Origin: JANXQG01 sp037147235
Lineage (GTDB): Bacteria > Planctomycetota > Planctomycetia > Pirellulales > Thermoguttaceae
Assembly (NCBI GenBank): GCA_037147235.1
Contig: JBAWVO010000120.1
Span: forward strand, 1-17,880
Reading direction: 5' to 3'
Length of the DNA: 17,880 bases
Made by a program: the position numbers and the translations under genes. Below, one piece after another: positions 1 to 8,832 of the stretch. The notes beneath the pieces were generated by a model. The model ran no database searches and was not told where the DNA came from. It was given only the letters and a program-made list of their open reading frames with translations. Numbering within the stretch: the first letter of the stretch is position 1; every line of letters begins with the position of its first letter.

Positions 1-119
1 CCGCCCCCCGCTCGGCGAGTGGGCAAAACACGACAGTTATTTATGCGCCGATCCTTACCGCTGTTTTGGACGCGTTCGCGTAACGCACCACTACCCAAGC
101 ATTCCGCTGTTTGTCCCAG

Positions 120-245
120 TCGTCGATCATCGCCCAGACATTCCAATCCTTCCTCGCGGCACCATTCGGCCATGAGTTCGAGGTAAGCCGCGTAATCTCC
201 GTCGTTGAAAAATGTCTGCTGCCGACGGTTGTGCCGCAGGCGCGA
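120..245 (-). pseudogene. Decayed IS200-like (Y1/RAYT) transposase fragment
   Basis: On the minus strand one frame reads RHNRRQQTFFNDGDYAAYLE followed by LMAEWCREEGLE. This matches the N-terminal part of REP-associated or IS200-like tyrosine transposases, which typically run as RGNRRQQ-TFF then DYAAYLELLAEWC. The histidine pair and the catalytic tyrosine that should follow are absent, and the sequence upstream of the match no longer reads as the expected start. Only about 35 codons survive, so this is a remnant and not a working gene. It lies just beyond the stop of the peptidase gene that ends the restriction operon. Bases 1-120 continue without a recognisable product. The family assignment rests on my memory of the motif. 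Confidence 0.6.
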
Positions 246-273
246 TCGTGGGCTTGACGGATTCTAATGGTTG

Positions 274-984
274 CTAAAGCGCCCACGCAGGCACCTTCTT
301 CCAAGCTTCACGCAAGGCATTGTCCAGCGTTCGGTAAGCAGGCTCATGGCAGGCGACCAAACGCCAGAACTCGGACGAATGATTCATGTGAACTGTATGA
401 CAAAGCTCGTGCGTGATTACATAGCGAACAAGGTCGGGCGGAATAAAGAGCAACTTGATGTTCAAACTAAGGTTCTTCTTCAATGAGCAACTCGCCCATC
501 GTGTGCGTTGGCTCTTTACCATCAAGTCGCGGATGCCAAACCCGTTCTTTCTTGCAATCTGTTGGGCCAACGGGAACAACTCTTCGCGTACCGTCAACCG
601 CAGCCATTCCTTCAACTTAGAAATGACTGTGTCTCTCTCAAATGCGGGTGCCGCTAGAATTATGTCGCGCCCCGAGGATCGAAGCCACAGGCCGGTCTTC
701 GCATCGTCCTCGCGATACACGATCCGCCACTCCTGGTTCAATGCACGAAGTGGCAGATGCTCTGGCAGATGGACCATCGGTTTCGGTTCGAGAAAACGAC
801 GTTTCTCAACGGCTTCTTTCAACTTCTCGGCTATCCACACTTTCTTGCGGTTCAGGATTGCGGGGATCCTATCTTCGTCAAACCCGCGCGGAATCACAAC
901 GACAAGCCCTTCCTGGGGCGTCACCTTCAAGCGAATGTTCTTCGCTTTTGGGCTTCGCGTAACCGTGTAATCAGGGATTCGCAT
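274..984 (-). CDS. YgjP-like (DUF45/M48-type) zinc metallopeptidase
   Basis: The protein has 236 residues and belongs to the YgjP/DUF45 family of predicted cytoplasmic zinc metallopeptidases. The signature is THELCHTVHMNHSSEFW at residues 191-207, with zinc ligands H192 and H196, catalytic E193 and a third candidate ligand H202. The preceding QRTRWASCS (159-167) matches the family's TRWGSCS element, with alanine replacing the usual glycine. I chose the ATG at 984 because GGAAGG lies 5 bases upstream. An upstream in-frame start at 1041 would extend further into hsdR. The gene overlaps the 3' end of hsdR by 14 bases and is the last gene of the Type I operon. Genes of this family are often found beside Type I hsdR genes, but the substrate is unknown. 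No signal peptide or membrane segment is visible. Confidence 0.88.
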   Translation of the reverse strand: MRIPDYTVTRSPKAKNIRLKVTPQEGLVVVIPRGFDEDRIPAILNRKKVWIAEKLKEAVEKRRFLEPKPMVHLPEHLPLRALNQEWRIVYREDDAKTGLWLRSSGRDIILAAPAFERDTVISKLKEWLRLTVREELFPLAQQIARKNGFGIRDLMVKSQRTRWASCSLKKNLSLNIKLLFIPPDLVRYVITHELCHTVHMNHSSEFWRLVACHEPAYRTLDNALREAWKKVPAWAL

Positions 985-3900
985 TGTGGCCTTCCGAACC
1001 GAATCGAGTCTTCTCCAGCAATCGCATGGCGCGTTCAGCAAACCCGGTAGCGGGCATGTGCAGATTGGCGTCTTTGAACTGCTGCACGAGCACGGTGGTG
1101 ATGCCGAGAAACAGCTCTGACTTCACGTCGCTCTTCAGATGCCAGTTAGGGAAGCAGACTTTCGAGGCCTCTGCGATTACAGCATCGGCGATGGCTGTTG
1201 CACGCAGCTCGGTAATGCCTGGATTTATCTCTCTGACAACGTGGGCGATTGACTCACCAACGGGCTTCTTGCCTTCGTTCACGAGGTCGATGACTTCCCC
1301 CGCCAGCTTCTCCAGGGCGGAAATAAGGGCCACGCCCTGCAAGGCACCATTTCGCTTTGCGTCGATGATGCGTTTCAGTTTCTCACTCAACGGCTCGGCC
1401 TGTGGGTCTTCGTCCACCCGAATCTTTAACTCCGCTGCCAGCATCGCCTCAATGTTGAGCGCCTTGGAATCGGGATCAATGTCCTCCAGCTTCGTTAGGT
1501 AGTTCTCATCGAGCACATAGGTCGGAAACTCTTTCTTGATCGCGTCCACGTCTACATGCTCGCGAATCAGTTCGCGGGTCTTGGCTCCGTCTTCGGGCGA
1601 GGTCTCGAACTTCTCCAGCGGATAGAATTTCTTCCGGTAAACCATGTAGAGCTTGCTCAGCCACACGTAGTCGGCGCGGTGCGGCATGAGGAAGTCATCC
1701 GGCTCCAGCAGTTCGTAGAGCTGGCGAATCTTGCCGTAGCCGTTCTCAAACTTGTCGCGGGCGGGCTCGTTCTTGTTGAAGAAAGCCAGGATGCGAATGA
1801 GCTGGGAATGGGAACCGCCGCGCTCATAGTCCTTGAGGAGGTCGAGCACGGTTTCCATGTGCAGCTTGAACTCCTCGCGCACGACCCGTAGCGGGAAGGC
1901 CACATCACCCAGCTCGGATTTGTCGTATCGCAGTGCCTCGTTGAGGTTGCTGAACACGCCCCAGAAGTCGCGGATCACGCCTTCCTTCTTCAGTTCATTG
2001 TAGGGGCGGTTCACCCGCGCGATGGCTTGGAGCAGCGTGTGATTCTTCAGGCCCTTATCCAGATACATCGTCTGCATGATGGGTGCGTCGAAGCCGGTGA
2101 GCAGCATGTCGCAGACGATGATGATCTCCGCTCGCCGCCACTTCTGTTCTTCTCTGCCTTGATCCTCCGGCTTGTCGGAAGGCAGCTTCTTGAACTCCCG
2201 AATCATCTTCGCACGCACCTCTTTGCCGGTGCTCAAGTCTTTGACCATCTGCGGAATCTTTTCGTCGCCCTGGTTCACGTCGGAGAAGATGGCGATGCTC
2301 ACCTCCGGCCCGAGCAGCGCGTCGAGCGCCGTCTTGTAGAGCGCCACGGTCTCCTTGTTGTAGCATACCAGCATTGCCTTGAAGCAGTTCGGGCGAACGT
2401 GCTTTTTGAAATGATCGGCCACTTCGGTGGCGATCTCGGTGATGCGCTGCGGCAGCTTCACCATCACATCAATAACGGCATTCTCTTTCTTGAGCTGTTC
2501 GCGCTCACCTTCGGGCAGGTGGGCAAACGTCGCGTCGAACTTCGCATCCAGTTCTTTGCCCCAGAGCTTCCAATCGCGCGGGCTGGGCTCCCAGATGAGG
2601 CGGAGCGTGGCACCGTCGCGAATTGAGTCGGCGATGGAGTAACGCGGCTCAAGATAGCGCTCAAATCGCGTGACGCCCGTGTCGTCCGTGGATAGTTCGC
2701 GGCCAAAGGCACGGGGCGTGTTGTGGTCGTCCAGTTCGATGGGTGTCCCGGTGAAGCCGAAGAGCGACGCTTCCTTGAGCACGTAGCGCATCGCGGTGCC
2801 AAGACCGCCTTCCTGGGTGCGGTGGGCTTCGTCCACGAGCACGATCACGTTGCGCCGGTCCACCTGGAAGTCACCAGGCTGAAACTTTTGCATAATGGTC
2901 ACGATAATGCCCCGGTAGCCGTCCTTGAGCTTCGCCAGCAAATCCTCGCGGCTAGTCGTGACATAGCAGTTCTCGGTATTCGTGCGAAAGAACTGCCCGC
3001 TAATCTGGTCTTCAAGCTGGTCACGGTCTACCACGATGATAATCGTTGGCTGGCCCAGGGCGGAGTGAAACCACATCTTCAGCGCGGCGAAAAGCATGGT
3101 GAGGCTCTTGCCTGAGCCCTGCGTGTGCCAGACGAGACCACGCCGCCAGCCGCGAGGCTTGTCCAGTTCCACTGCCCGCTTCACCAACTCGTTGGCTCCC
3201 CAAAACTGCTGCCAGCGGGCCACCTTCTTGATGCGCTGGCCTTGCTCAGTATCGAACACTACGAAATGGCGCAGGATGTCGAGCAGGTTGGCACGGTCGC
3301 ACAGTCCGTAGATGCCAGCCTTTAACTCATTGTCGCGGTCGATGTGATTGTGCGGGTTCGGGCTGCGCCACGTCTGCCAATGATGAAACTTCACGCCGGG
3401 CACGCCATAGCGCAGGGTGATCTCGTTCACGGCTACACAAAAGACGTTCGAGTGATAAAGCTGCCCCGCCTCGCGCAAGTAGCGCCCACATTGTCGTGCG
3501 CCCTCCGTCCAGTCGTTATGCCAGTCGCGTGCAGTCGTCTTGGCCTCGATGTTCATTAGCGGGATACCGTTGACGAAGAGCAACACGTCCGTGCGGATGC
3601 GATGATCGCCGCCATTTACCCAAAACTGATTGGTGGCGAGGAAATCGTTGTTTCCGAGGTTGTCGTAATCCATCAGCCGGATCGGTTGCGCGTTCTCGTC
3701 GGCACTGAACTTGTAGGTCTCCTCGTTGCGCATCCACTTGATCCATTCCACGTTGTCGCGGATGCCTCGCAGCTTGGTCACGATGACCTCGGCCCGCGCG
3801 TCGTCGGTGATGACGCCGGGGTTCAGGTCCTTGAGCTTCTGCCGCAGGATGGGCAGCAGCAGTACCTCCACCTCGTCGGTGCGGTAGCGATCGTTCACTG

Positions 3901-4006
3901 CCGTCTGGTTCTCAAATCGCCAGCCAAGCTCCGGTGTCTCCAACCACGCAATGATCGGATGTTCGACGGTGTTCTCTTCGTTCCAGTGTTTAGTTTTGGC
4001 GGGCAT
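971..4006 (-). CDS. hsdR: Type I restriction enzyme, R (endonuclease/translocase) subunit
   Basis: The product has 1011 residues, a normal HsdR length. The N-terminal nuclease domain has the PD-(D/E)XK pattern RTDVLLFVNGIPLMNIEAKT, with D140, E154 and K156. A superfamily 2 helicase motor follows: Walker A HTQGSGKS (294-301), DEAH (392-395), GFTGTP (417-422), LLTGFDAP (635-642) and QAIARVNRP (660-668). The C-terminal 200 or so residues resemble the HsdR C-terminal domain (DUF3387 type) that docks on the methylase core. The subunit translocates DNA with ATP and cuts far from an unmethylated target. The ATG at 4006 is chosen because homology starts there (MPAKTKHWNEEN) and it lies 4 bases after the rhuM stop. 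A longer open frame runs back to 4183 but would overlap rhuM with low-complexity arginine-rich sequence. All catalytic motifs are intact. Confidence 0.96.
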   Translation of the reverse strand: MPAKTKHWNEENTVEHPIIAWLETPELGWRFENQTAVNDRYRTDEVEVLLLPILRQKLKDLNPGVITDDARAEVIVTKLRGIRDNVEWIKWMRNEETYKFSADENAQPIRLMDYDNLGNNDFLATNQFWVNGGDHRIRTDVLLFVNGIPLMNIEAKTTARDWHNDWTEGARQCGRYLREAGQLYHSNVFCVAVNEITLRYGVPGVKFHHWQTWRSPNPHNHIDRDNELKAGIYGLCDRANLLDILRHFVVFDTEQGQRIKKVARWQQFWGANELVKRAVELDKPRGWRRGLVWHTQGSGKSLTMLFAALKMWFHSALGQPTIIIVVDRDQLEDQISGQFFRTNTENCYVTTSREDLLAKLKDGYRGIIVTIMQKFQPGDFQVDRRNVIVLVDEAHRTQEGGLGTAMRYVLKEASLFGFTGTPIELDDHNTPRAFGRELSTDDTGVTRFERYLEPRYSIADSIRDGATLRLIWEPSPRDWKLWGKELDAKFDATFAHLPEGEREQLKKENAVIDVMVKLPQRITEIATEVADHFKKHVRPNCFKAMLVCYNKETVALYKTALDALLGPEVSIAIFSDVNQGDEKIPQMVKDLSTGKEVRAKMIREFKKLPSDKPEDQGREEQKWRRAEIIIVCDMLLTGFDAPIMQTMYLDKGLKNHTLLQAIARVNRPYNELKKEGVIRDFWGVFSNLNEALRYDKSELGDVAFPLRVVREEFKLHMETVLDLLKDYERGGSHSQLIRILAFFNKNEPARDKFENGYGKIRQLYELLEPDDFLMPHRADYVWLSKLYMVYRKKFYPLEKFETSPEDGAKTRELIREHVDVDAIKKEFPTYVLDENYLTKLEDIDPDSKALNIEAMLAAELKIRVDEDPQAEPLSEKLKRIIDAKRNGALQGVALISALEKLAGEVIDLVNEGKKPVGESIAHVVREINPGITELRATAIADAVIAEASKVCFPNWHLKSDVKSELFLGITTVLVQQFKDANLHMPATGFAERAMRLLEKTRFGSEGHNANP

Positions 4007-4010
4007 GGTG

Positions 4011-5063
4011 TCAGGGTTTCTTCGGCTTGGAATTCCTCGGTTTCGGCAAATTCTTGAGTTCCTTAGCGGCCTTCTCAAACTCCGCATCCACCCGCTGAGG
4101 CTGCGCATCCAGCAGCGCCCGATACTGGGCATATTCCAGCTCCGCCTTCGCCTTGGCGGACTCGGCGGAAATCTTCCCCGCATGATCCAGTAGCTTACGG
4201 CCTGAGATTTTCAGGAACTCATCCAGCTTCACGATCCAGTCCTGCATCGTCATCGGCTTCCTCTCCAGCGCCTGGAGTTCCGCGTATTCGATGTAGAGGT
4301 TCACGATGCGGTTGAGCACCTGCATCTCGTCCTCCGTGAGGTAGTTCTTGGCGATGGCCACGTCTTCCTTTCGCACGATCCCGCCGGGCCGCGTGGTTTG
4401 CAGGCCCATGAAGGGCTTCGCCGCATCCGCCCGTTCCACGATGACCTCGGCAGCGGTGTGGCCGTGTGTGGCCCAGTGCATCTTGTTTTGCACGGCGGCG
4501 AAGAACCGGTGCGTCTGCTCGGCGTCCGGCGTGTAGTCCACGCTCGTCGCGTAGATATCGAGTACCTTCTGGTAAAAGCGCCGTTCGGAAGAGCGGATGT
4601 CGCGGATGCGCTCCAGCAACTCATCGAAGTAATCCTTCTGCCCCCTGCCCGGTGGGTTTTTGAGCCGCTCGTCATCCATGGTGAAGCCCTTCACCAAATA
4701 CTCGTTCAACCGCGTCGTCGCCCACTGGCGGAACTGCGTGCCCCGGTGGCTGCGCACGCGGAACCCGACGGCGAGAATCGCGGGCAGGCTGTAGTGCCGC
4801 AGGTTTCGGGACACCTCGCGTCTACCCTCGGATCGAACTTGTAAGTAATCCTTACAAGTTGCCGCCTCAACCAGCTCACCCTCGGCAAAGATGGCTCTCA
4901 GATGCAGCGTCACGTTCTGTGGCGTGGTCTGGAAAAGCTCCGCCATCTGCGCTTGCGTCAGCCAGAGCGTCTCGTTTTCAAACCGGCACTGAACGCGCGT
5001 CCGCCCGTCCTCCGTCTGGTAGAGGATCAGGCTGCTCTGCGGTGCTGACTCGGGCGTGCTCAT
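4011..5063 (-). CDS. rhuM: RhuM-family protein embedded in the Type I operon
   Basis: The product has 350 residues and matches the virulence RhuM family. Supporting features are an N-terminal helix-turn-helix-like segment (WLTQAQMAELFQTTPQNVTLHL, about 34-55), the family block RNLRHYSLPAILAVGFRVRS (86-105), and the C-terminal conserved block VQNKMHWATHGHTAAEVI (191-208) followed by PFMGL. The tail is basic and lysine/proline rich. Its ATG overlaps the hsdS stop (ATGA), and its own stop lies 4 bases before hsdR, so it is made from the same message. RhuM was named from a Salmonella pathogenicity island, but its biochemical role is unknown. Frequent linkage to Type I systems suggests a regulatory or accessory DNA-binding role. 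That role is an inference. Confidence 0.9.
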   Translation of the reverse strand: MSTPESAPQSSLILYQTEDGRTRVQCRFENETLWLTQAQMAELFQTTPQNVTLHLRAIFAEGELVEAATCKDYLQVRSEGRREVSRNLRHYSLPAILAVGFRVRSHRGTQFRQWATTRLNEYLVKGFTMDDERLKNPPGRGQKDYFDELLERIRDIRSSERRFYQKVLDIYATSVDYTPDAEQTHRFFAAVQNKMHWATHGHTAAEVIVERADAAKPFMGLQTTRPGGIVRKEDVAIAKNYLTEDEMQVLNRIVNLYIEYAELQALERKPMTMQDWIVKLDEFLKISGRKLLDHAGKISAESAKAKAELEYAQYRALLDAQPQRVDAEFEKAAKELKNLPKPRNSKPKKP

Positions 5064-6373
5064 GGCTTCAGGCGAATCTTCCCGGTAAGGAGGTTTTGCA
5101 GGAGTGACTGCTTCACGCGGCGGGCGGCGGTGAGTTGGTTTTGAAGATCGAGAACAAGATCGTCTGCCGCGTTGAGTGCCTCGATGATTTCATCCTGTTC
5201 TTCAGGTCTCGGCAGCGGGATGAGAAACTTGCTTAGCGAGCGGGCACCCAGGTTAAAATTTCCGGCTGAAGTGTTCGCGAGACAAGTGGACTGCCTTCTT
5301 CCAGTCTGACTGAGTAAGACGTAATTTAGAAATGCACCCCTCAAGCGGCTTTCGTCCAAACGAATTCGGATTAGATAAGAGGCGAAAATTGTGAGGCCGT
5401 CCAAAACGCCTTCTGGGATTACGGTGGAGCGCCCGATGTAGCTTGGATTGCCATTTGTGCGAACCACCAACACGTCATGCGGCTTGAGCGCGAGAGTATC
5501 GCGTTCTTGATCGGGAACATCCGCAAACGGCAACTCGCCAAGCACGAATCGTGAAGCGATAACCTGAGGAATCGCAATGACAGGAACGCCAGATCGGTGG
5601 TCATTCGAGGACTGATTCGTGCCGTAGTCTATCTGCGGCTTCAGTGTCCTCAGTTCGATCTGCTCCCAATTTGCATTCACCATGAAATTACAGCGGTATC
5701 GGTTAGTAATTTTCGTGGCAGCACTCGCATTGAGCCCAATCGTGGTGCCTTGCTCAACCAAGCCCTTTTTCACCCGCTCCGCTTTGCGAAGCTGCTCTTC
5801 GAGGGCGCGGATGTGGTCGTCTGCCGCGCTCAGTGCTTCGGCGATGCGGGTTTGTTCTTTTGAATCGCGTGGGACGGGAACCAGAACCTTGAGGTAGTCG
5901 CGAAGGTCGAGATTCCGCATCTGAGTTGTTTGATGCTGGAGCTTCTCCACATAACCTGAGCGGTTGAGTTGGTGCAAAGTCCATAGCAACAACTCGGGGC
6001 TGATCTTCGTCGAATCAGGCCGAAGCGTTTGGACGAAATTTGCAAAACCAGTGTCGGGCATCTCTTCGCGAATCATAGCCACGCGGCCCACGGGCTGGTT
6101 CGGTCCGCCACCAGATCGTTCGACCAAAATGTCATTGGGTTGAACTTGAACTTGTTCAGCCTTCGTGCGGGTGAATCCACGCTTCGCCACGTCATCGAGT
6201 TTGAGGTTTCCCGAGTCGGTGAAGTTCGTGCTGCGGAGAACCGAGAGAGTGACCTCACCCTCGTCGTCGCCCCAATCACCGGAAAGCTCATCTGCAAGCA
6301 ACGAGCGCAATGGCCGTGCGTCCCAATCGCTTGGAATGTCACCGAGAATGGTCTGGTGTTTGTGGCGAATCAT
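5060..6373 (-). CDS. hsdS: Type I restriction enzyme, specificity (S) subunit
   Basis: The product has 437 residues with the usual two-half HsdS layout. The first target-recognition domain is about 1-165, followed by a conserved helical spacer EQTRIAEALSAADDHIRALE (173-192) that continues to LVEQ (207). The second target-recognition domain is about 230-385, followed by EQDEIIEALNAADDLVLDL (392-410) and a final helix ending QSLLQNLLTGKIRLKP. The two helical spacers are clearly repeats of each other, as expected of the pseudo-symmetric subunit that bridges two HsdM copies. Each recognition domain should read one half of a bipartite target, which cannot be predicted here. The start codon forms an ATGA overlap with hsdM. 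No second hsdS, partial recognition domain or invertase lies nearby, so there is no sign of target switching. Confidence 0.95.
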   Translation of the reverse strand: MIRHKHQTILGDIPSDWDARPLRSLLADELSGDWGDDEGEVTLSVLRSTNFTDSGNLKLDDVAKRGFTRTKAEQVQVQPNDILVERSGGGPNQPVGRVAMIREEMPDTGFANFVQTLRPDSTKISPELLLWTLHQLNRSGYVEKLQHQTTQMRNLDLRDYLKVLVPVPRDSKEQTRIAEALSAADDHIRALEEQLRKAERVKKGLVEQGTTIGLNASAATKITNRYRCNFMVNANWEQIELRTLKPQIDYGTNQSSNDHRSGVPVIAIPQVIASRFVLGELPFADVPDQERDTLALKPHDVLVVRTNGNPSYIGRSTVIPEGVLDGLTIFASYLIRIRLDESRLRGAFLNYVLLSQTGRRQSTCLANTSAGNFNLGARSLSKFLIPLPRPEEQDEIIEALNAADDLVLDLQNQLTAARRVKQSLLQNLLTGKIRLKP

Positions 6374-8433
6374 TTGGTGGACTGCAACAGTTTGTTGAGT
6401 TTCGTGCGGATACTGGCAGTAGCTTCCTCAGACAAGGCCAGTTCTGCTAATGCCGATCCCAGCGTGATCTCCTCTTCCGGCTCGAAGGTATCCACATAGC
6501 GCGGGAGGTTGAGGTTGAACTCATTCTCTTCGATCTCGGCTTGCTCGGCGACGACGAAGTAGCGGCGGGCCTCATCGGGATCGGCGCAGATGCGTTGCAG
6601 ATCGGCGATGGTTTCCTGGACCTGTGTCGTTTCGCGGTCGGCACGGCGATTGATCTCGGCGATGCGCTCGTCGCGCTCTTTCTCCAGCTTTTCCAGCGAC
6701 TTGATTTGGGCTTTCACGATCTTTAGCCGGTCCTTGGCATTGTCTTTGGCTTCCTTGGTTAGTGCTTTGAGCGCGGCTTTGTCGAGCTTCGGGTTGGCGA
6801 GCTTGCCCCAGACCGGATGAGCGGCATCAGGTTTGGACAGCCAGGCTTTGAAGCCATCCGCTGAGAGGCTTTTCGCCTCCTCTCGCAACACGGGCAGCAC
6901 CGCAATCACCTCGTCGTAGGCATCGCTGATCTCTTTCAACGCGTGTTCGCGGTCGTGGGCGATTTCATCAAGAATGGCCTTACCTTCGGCGGGCAGGATT
7001 TGCAGTGCCTTGGCCGTGTCACCAAACGCCCGCCACGGCAGGAGAATGCGTAGGCAATGATCGCGACGCAGGAAGCACTGCGGATTGGCGTGCTGATAGC
7101 TGCGGCTGGCCCAGATCATGAGCACGCGACCCTTGCGTTTTTTTGGCTTGCGCTTGTTCAGGATGGCGAGGCAGGCGGGGACGTTGTTGCCGTAGAAGAT
7201 GCCGGATGGCAGCACGATGACGGCCTCGATGAGGTCATCCCGCAGGAAACCAGAGCGGATGAGGTATTCGTCGTCGGCCTTCTTGTTTCGCCCGTCTTCC
7301 TCCTCGGTGAGCTTCGGCTGGCCGCGAAACAGGATGCCTTGCGACATTACGACGATGGCCTTGCCAGCGGGCTTGAGTGATTTCGCGATGTGCTGCATCC
7401 AAGCGTAGTCGCCATTGTCGTTCGGCGGCATGTTGTAGGTGAAGCGGTCGAATGGGTCGCCATCGGTGAAGCTGTCCGAGCCCCAGTCCTTAAGGGAGAA
7501 CGGGGGATTCATGACTACGCGGTCGAACTGCTGGAGCTTGCCGTCGCTGGTCTTGTGCTTCGGGTCGCGCAGGCTGTCGCCGTGCTTCGGATGCCACGAG
7601 TTGATCCCGTGAAGGATCATGTTGATGCGGGAGATGTTGTAGGTGGCGAGGTTGCTCTCCTGGGCAAAGAGGAAGAGGCGGTTCGGGTCTTTCTTGTGAC
7701 GGCGCAGGTATTCCCGGCACTGGAGTAGTAGAGAAGCGGAGCCGCTGGCCCAGTCGCAGACCTCGTGCTGCTCGTCCGGCTCGATGATCTCCGACATGAG
7801 GTATGAAATTTCCTTTGGCGTATAGAACTCGCCCGAGCTTTTGCCCGCCTTACTGGCAAAGGTGCGGATCAAATACTCGTAGGCGTCACCAAAGAGGTCA
7901 TCCGGCACATGGGCGCGGTCGAACTTGCGGCTTGAGAAATGATTCTTGAGTCTTACGAGCTTGTCGCGAGGCAACTCGTCGGTCTTGTTGAAATCAATCT
8001 TGCTAGTGAGGATGCCGTCGAACTTCGGCGCATTTGCTCGCTCGATGGCGAGCATGGCGTCATTGAGCGACTGGCCGAGCTGCAACGAGGTGATTGTCCT
8101 CTCCCTCGTTCCAACCGTGACGGCCTCCCACATGGAATCACTAGGCACCACGAATGGCAGGGATTTCTTCTGCATCGCCGGATCGTTTGCCAGTTCGTCA
8201 CCCAGCGTCTTCGCCAGATTGCGAACTGCTTCCTCGAATATGTCGCTGATGCGTTTGAAGAAGAGCAGGGCGAAAACGTATCCGCGGAACTCGGAGTGAT
8301 CGACGTTGCCCCGCAGAATGTCGGCTGCCTTTTCCAGGAAGGCGTCCAACTCCGCCTGCGTCATGCGGCGCAACGGGACGCTGATGGATTTTGCTTCGTC
8401 GCCGTTATTCGTTATCGCTTTTCGTTTCGCCAA
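6370..8433 (-). CDS. hsdM: Type I restriction enzyme, methylase (M) subunit
   Basis: The product has 687 residues and is an N6-adenine methyltransferase subunit. It has the N-terminal helical HsdM domain (about 25-195), the linker SSGEFYTPKEISYLM (199-213), the AdoMet region VCDWASGSASLL (225-236) and the catalytic motif NPPF (309-312) within FDRVVMNPPFSLKDWG. A long charged coiled coil (about 551-612) and the C-terminal NLNLPRYVDTF block follow. Motif I is unusual: the common DPxCGSG pattern reads DWASGSA, so the second motif glycine is alanine. I chose the TTG at 8433 because AGGGA lies about 7 bases upstream. The next in-frame ATG, at residue 24 inside the conserved helical region, is less attractive. 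This is the first gene of the operon. I could not identify a convincing promoter. Confidence 0.94.
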   Translation of the reverse strand: MAKRKAITNNGDEAKSISVPLRRMTQAELDAFLEKAADILRGNVDHSEFRGYVFALLFFKRISDIFEEAVRNLAKTLGDELANDPAMQKKSLPFVVPSDSMWEAVTVGTRERTITSLQLGQSLNDAMLAIERANAPKFDGILTSKIDFNKTDELPRDKLVRLKNHFSSRKFDRAHVPDDLFGDAYEYLIRTFASKAGKSSGEFYTPKEISYLMSEIIEPDEQHEVCDWASGSASLLLQCREYLRRHKKDPNRLFLFAQESNLATYNISRINMILHGINSWHPKHGDSLRDPKHKTSDGKLQQFDRVVMNPPFSLKDWGSDSFTDGDPFDRFTYNMPPNDNGDYAWMQHIAKSLKPAGKAIVVMSQGILFRGQPKLTEEEDGRNKKADDEYLIRSGFLRDDLIEAVIVLPSGIFYGNNVPACLAILNKRKPKKRKGRVLMIWASRSYQHANPQCFLRRDHCLRILLPWRAFGDTAKALQILPAEGKAILDEIAHDREHALKEISDAYDEVIAVLPVLREEAKSLSADGFKAWLSKPDAAHPVWGKLANPKLDKAALKALTKEAKDNAKDRLKIVKAQIKSLEKLEKERDERIAEINRRADRETTQVQETIADLQRICADPDEARRYFVVAEQAEIEENEFNLNLPRYVDTFEPEEEITLGSALAELALSEEATASIRTKLNKLLQSTK

Positions 8434-8527
8434 TGTCGTATCCCTACGAATGCATATAGGAATTTTGATTTCTAACAGACCTCAGTGTAAGCCATAGAAA
8501 CTGGTGAGTAAAGGGTGTGCGGGCGGA

Positions 8528-8553
8528 GGGAGGGCGGCGATCGACGCCCTCCC
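8528..8553. repeat. GC-rich hairpin (9-bp stem, 8-base loop)
   Basis: GGGAGGGCG at 8528-8536 pairs perfectly with CGCCCTCCC at 8545-8553 around the loop GCGATCGA. No T-run follows on either strand. It lies upstream of hsdM and far from any gene end, so it is more likely an intergenic palindromic repeat than a terminator. Confidence 0.55.
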
Positions 8554-8695
8554 CACCCGTTTCCGGGAGCTTCCGAGGTCACGTTGTCCGCCAAAAACAC
8601 CACATCCTGGTGGGGAAGTTATGGATTGAAGGTGGGTGTCTCCCACGGCATGCGCGTACCGTCCACGGGCCATCTATCCGGGCGAGACGATCCGT

Positions 8696-8717
8696 TGCTC
8701 CTCATATTTCCGTCGAA
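8696..8717. repeat. 22-base direct repeat, copy 1
   Basis: The sequence TGCTCCTCATATTTC then CGTCGAA recurs at 8833-8854 with one mismatch. The two copies flank the palindrome at 8728-8811 at a distance of 137 bases from start to start. This is too long for an ordinary target-site duplication. Confidence 0.7.
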
Positions 8718-8727
8718 GGAATTGATT

Positions 8728-8811
8728 AGGATTCACCGCGAGAGAGCGCAAGGGGCGCAAAAGAAAGTTTCTCTTCCCTGCGCTCCTCTGCGTTCCTTTG
8801 CGGTGAATCCT
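8728..8811. repeat. 84-base imperfect palindrome (GCGCAAGG-type)
   Basis: The ends AGGATTCACCGC (8728-8739) and GCGGTGAATCCT (8800-8811) are perfect inverted repeats. The interior arms also match imperfectly: a purine-rich left arm with GAGAGCGCAAGG, and a right arm with CTGCGCTCCTCTGCG. Elements of this GCAAAG/CGCAGAG style are scattered between genes in several bacterial genomes. No protein is encoded. Confidence 0.7.
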
Positions 8812-8832
8812 CCCCCCCTCTTCCTCTATTTC

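Noticed and set aside
4007..4183. N-terminal extension of hsdR to an upstream start at 4183
   Set aside because: It would overlap rhuM by about 170 bases and encode arginine-rich sequence unlike HsdR. The ATG at 4006 fits the family and the operon spacing.
5060..6373. Phase-variable (invertible) hsdS
   Set aside because: The internal similarity is the normal two-fold symmetry of HsdS. There is no second recognition-domain cassette, no inverted copy and no recombinase nearby.
8434..8500. Promoter for hsdM
   Set aside because: TATATG and CAAAAT are possible -10 boxes, but no acceptable -35 element lies at the right distance from either.
8528..8553. Rho-independent terminator
   Set aside because: The stem is strong but no T-run follows on either strand, and no gene ends nearby.
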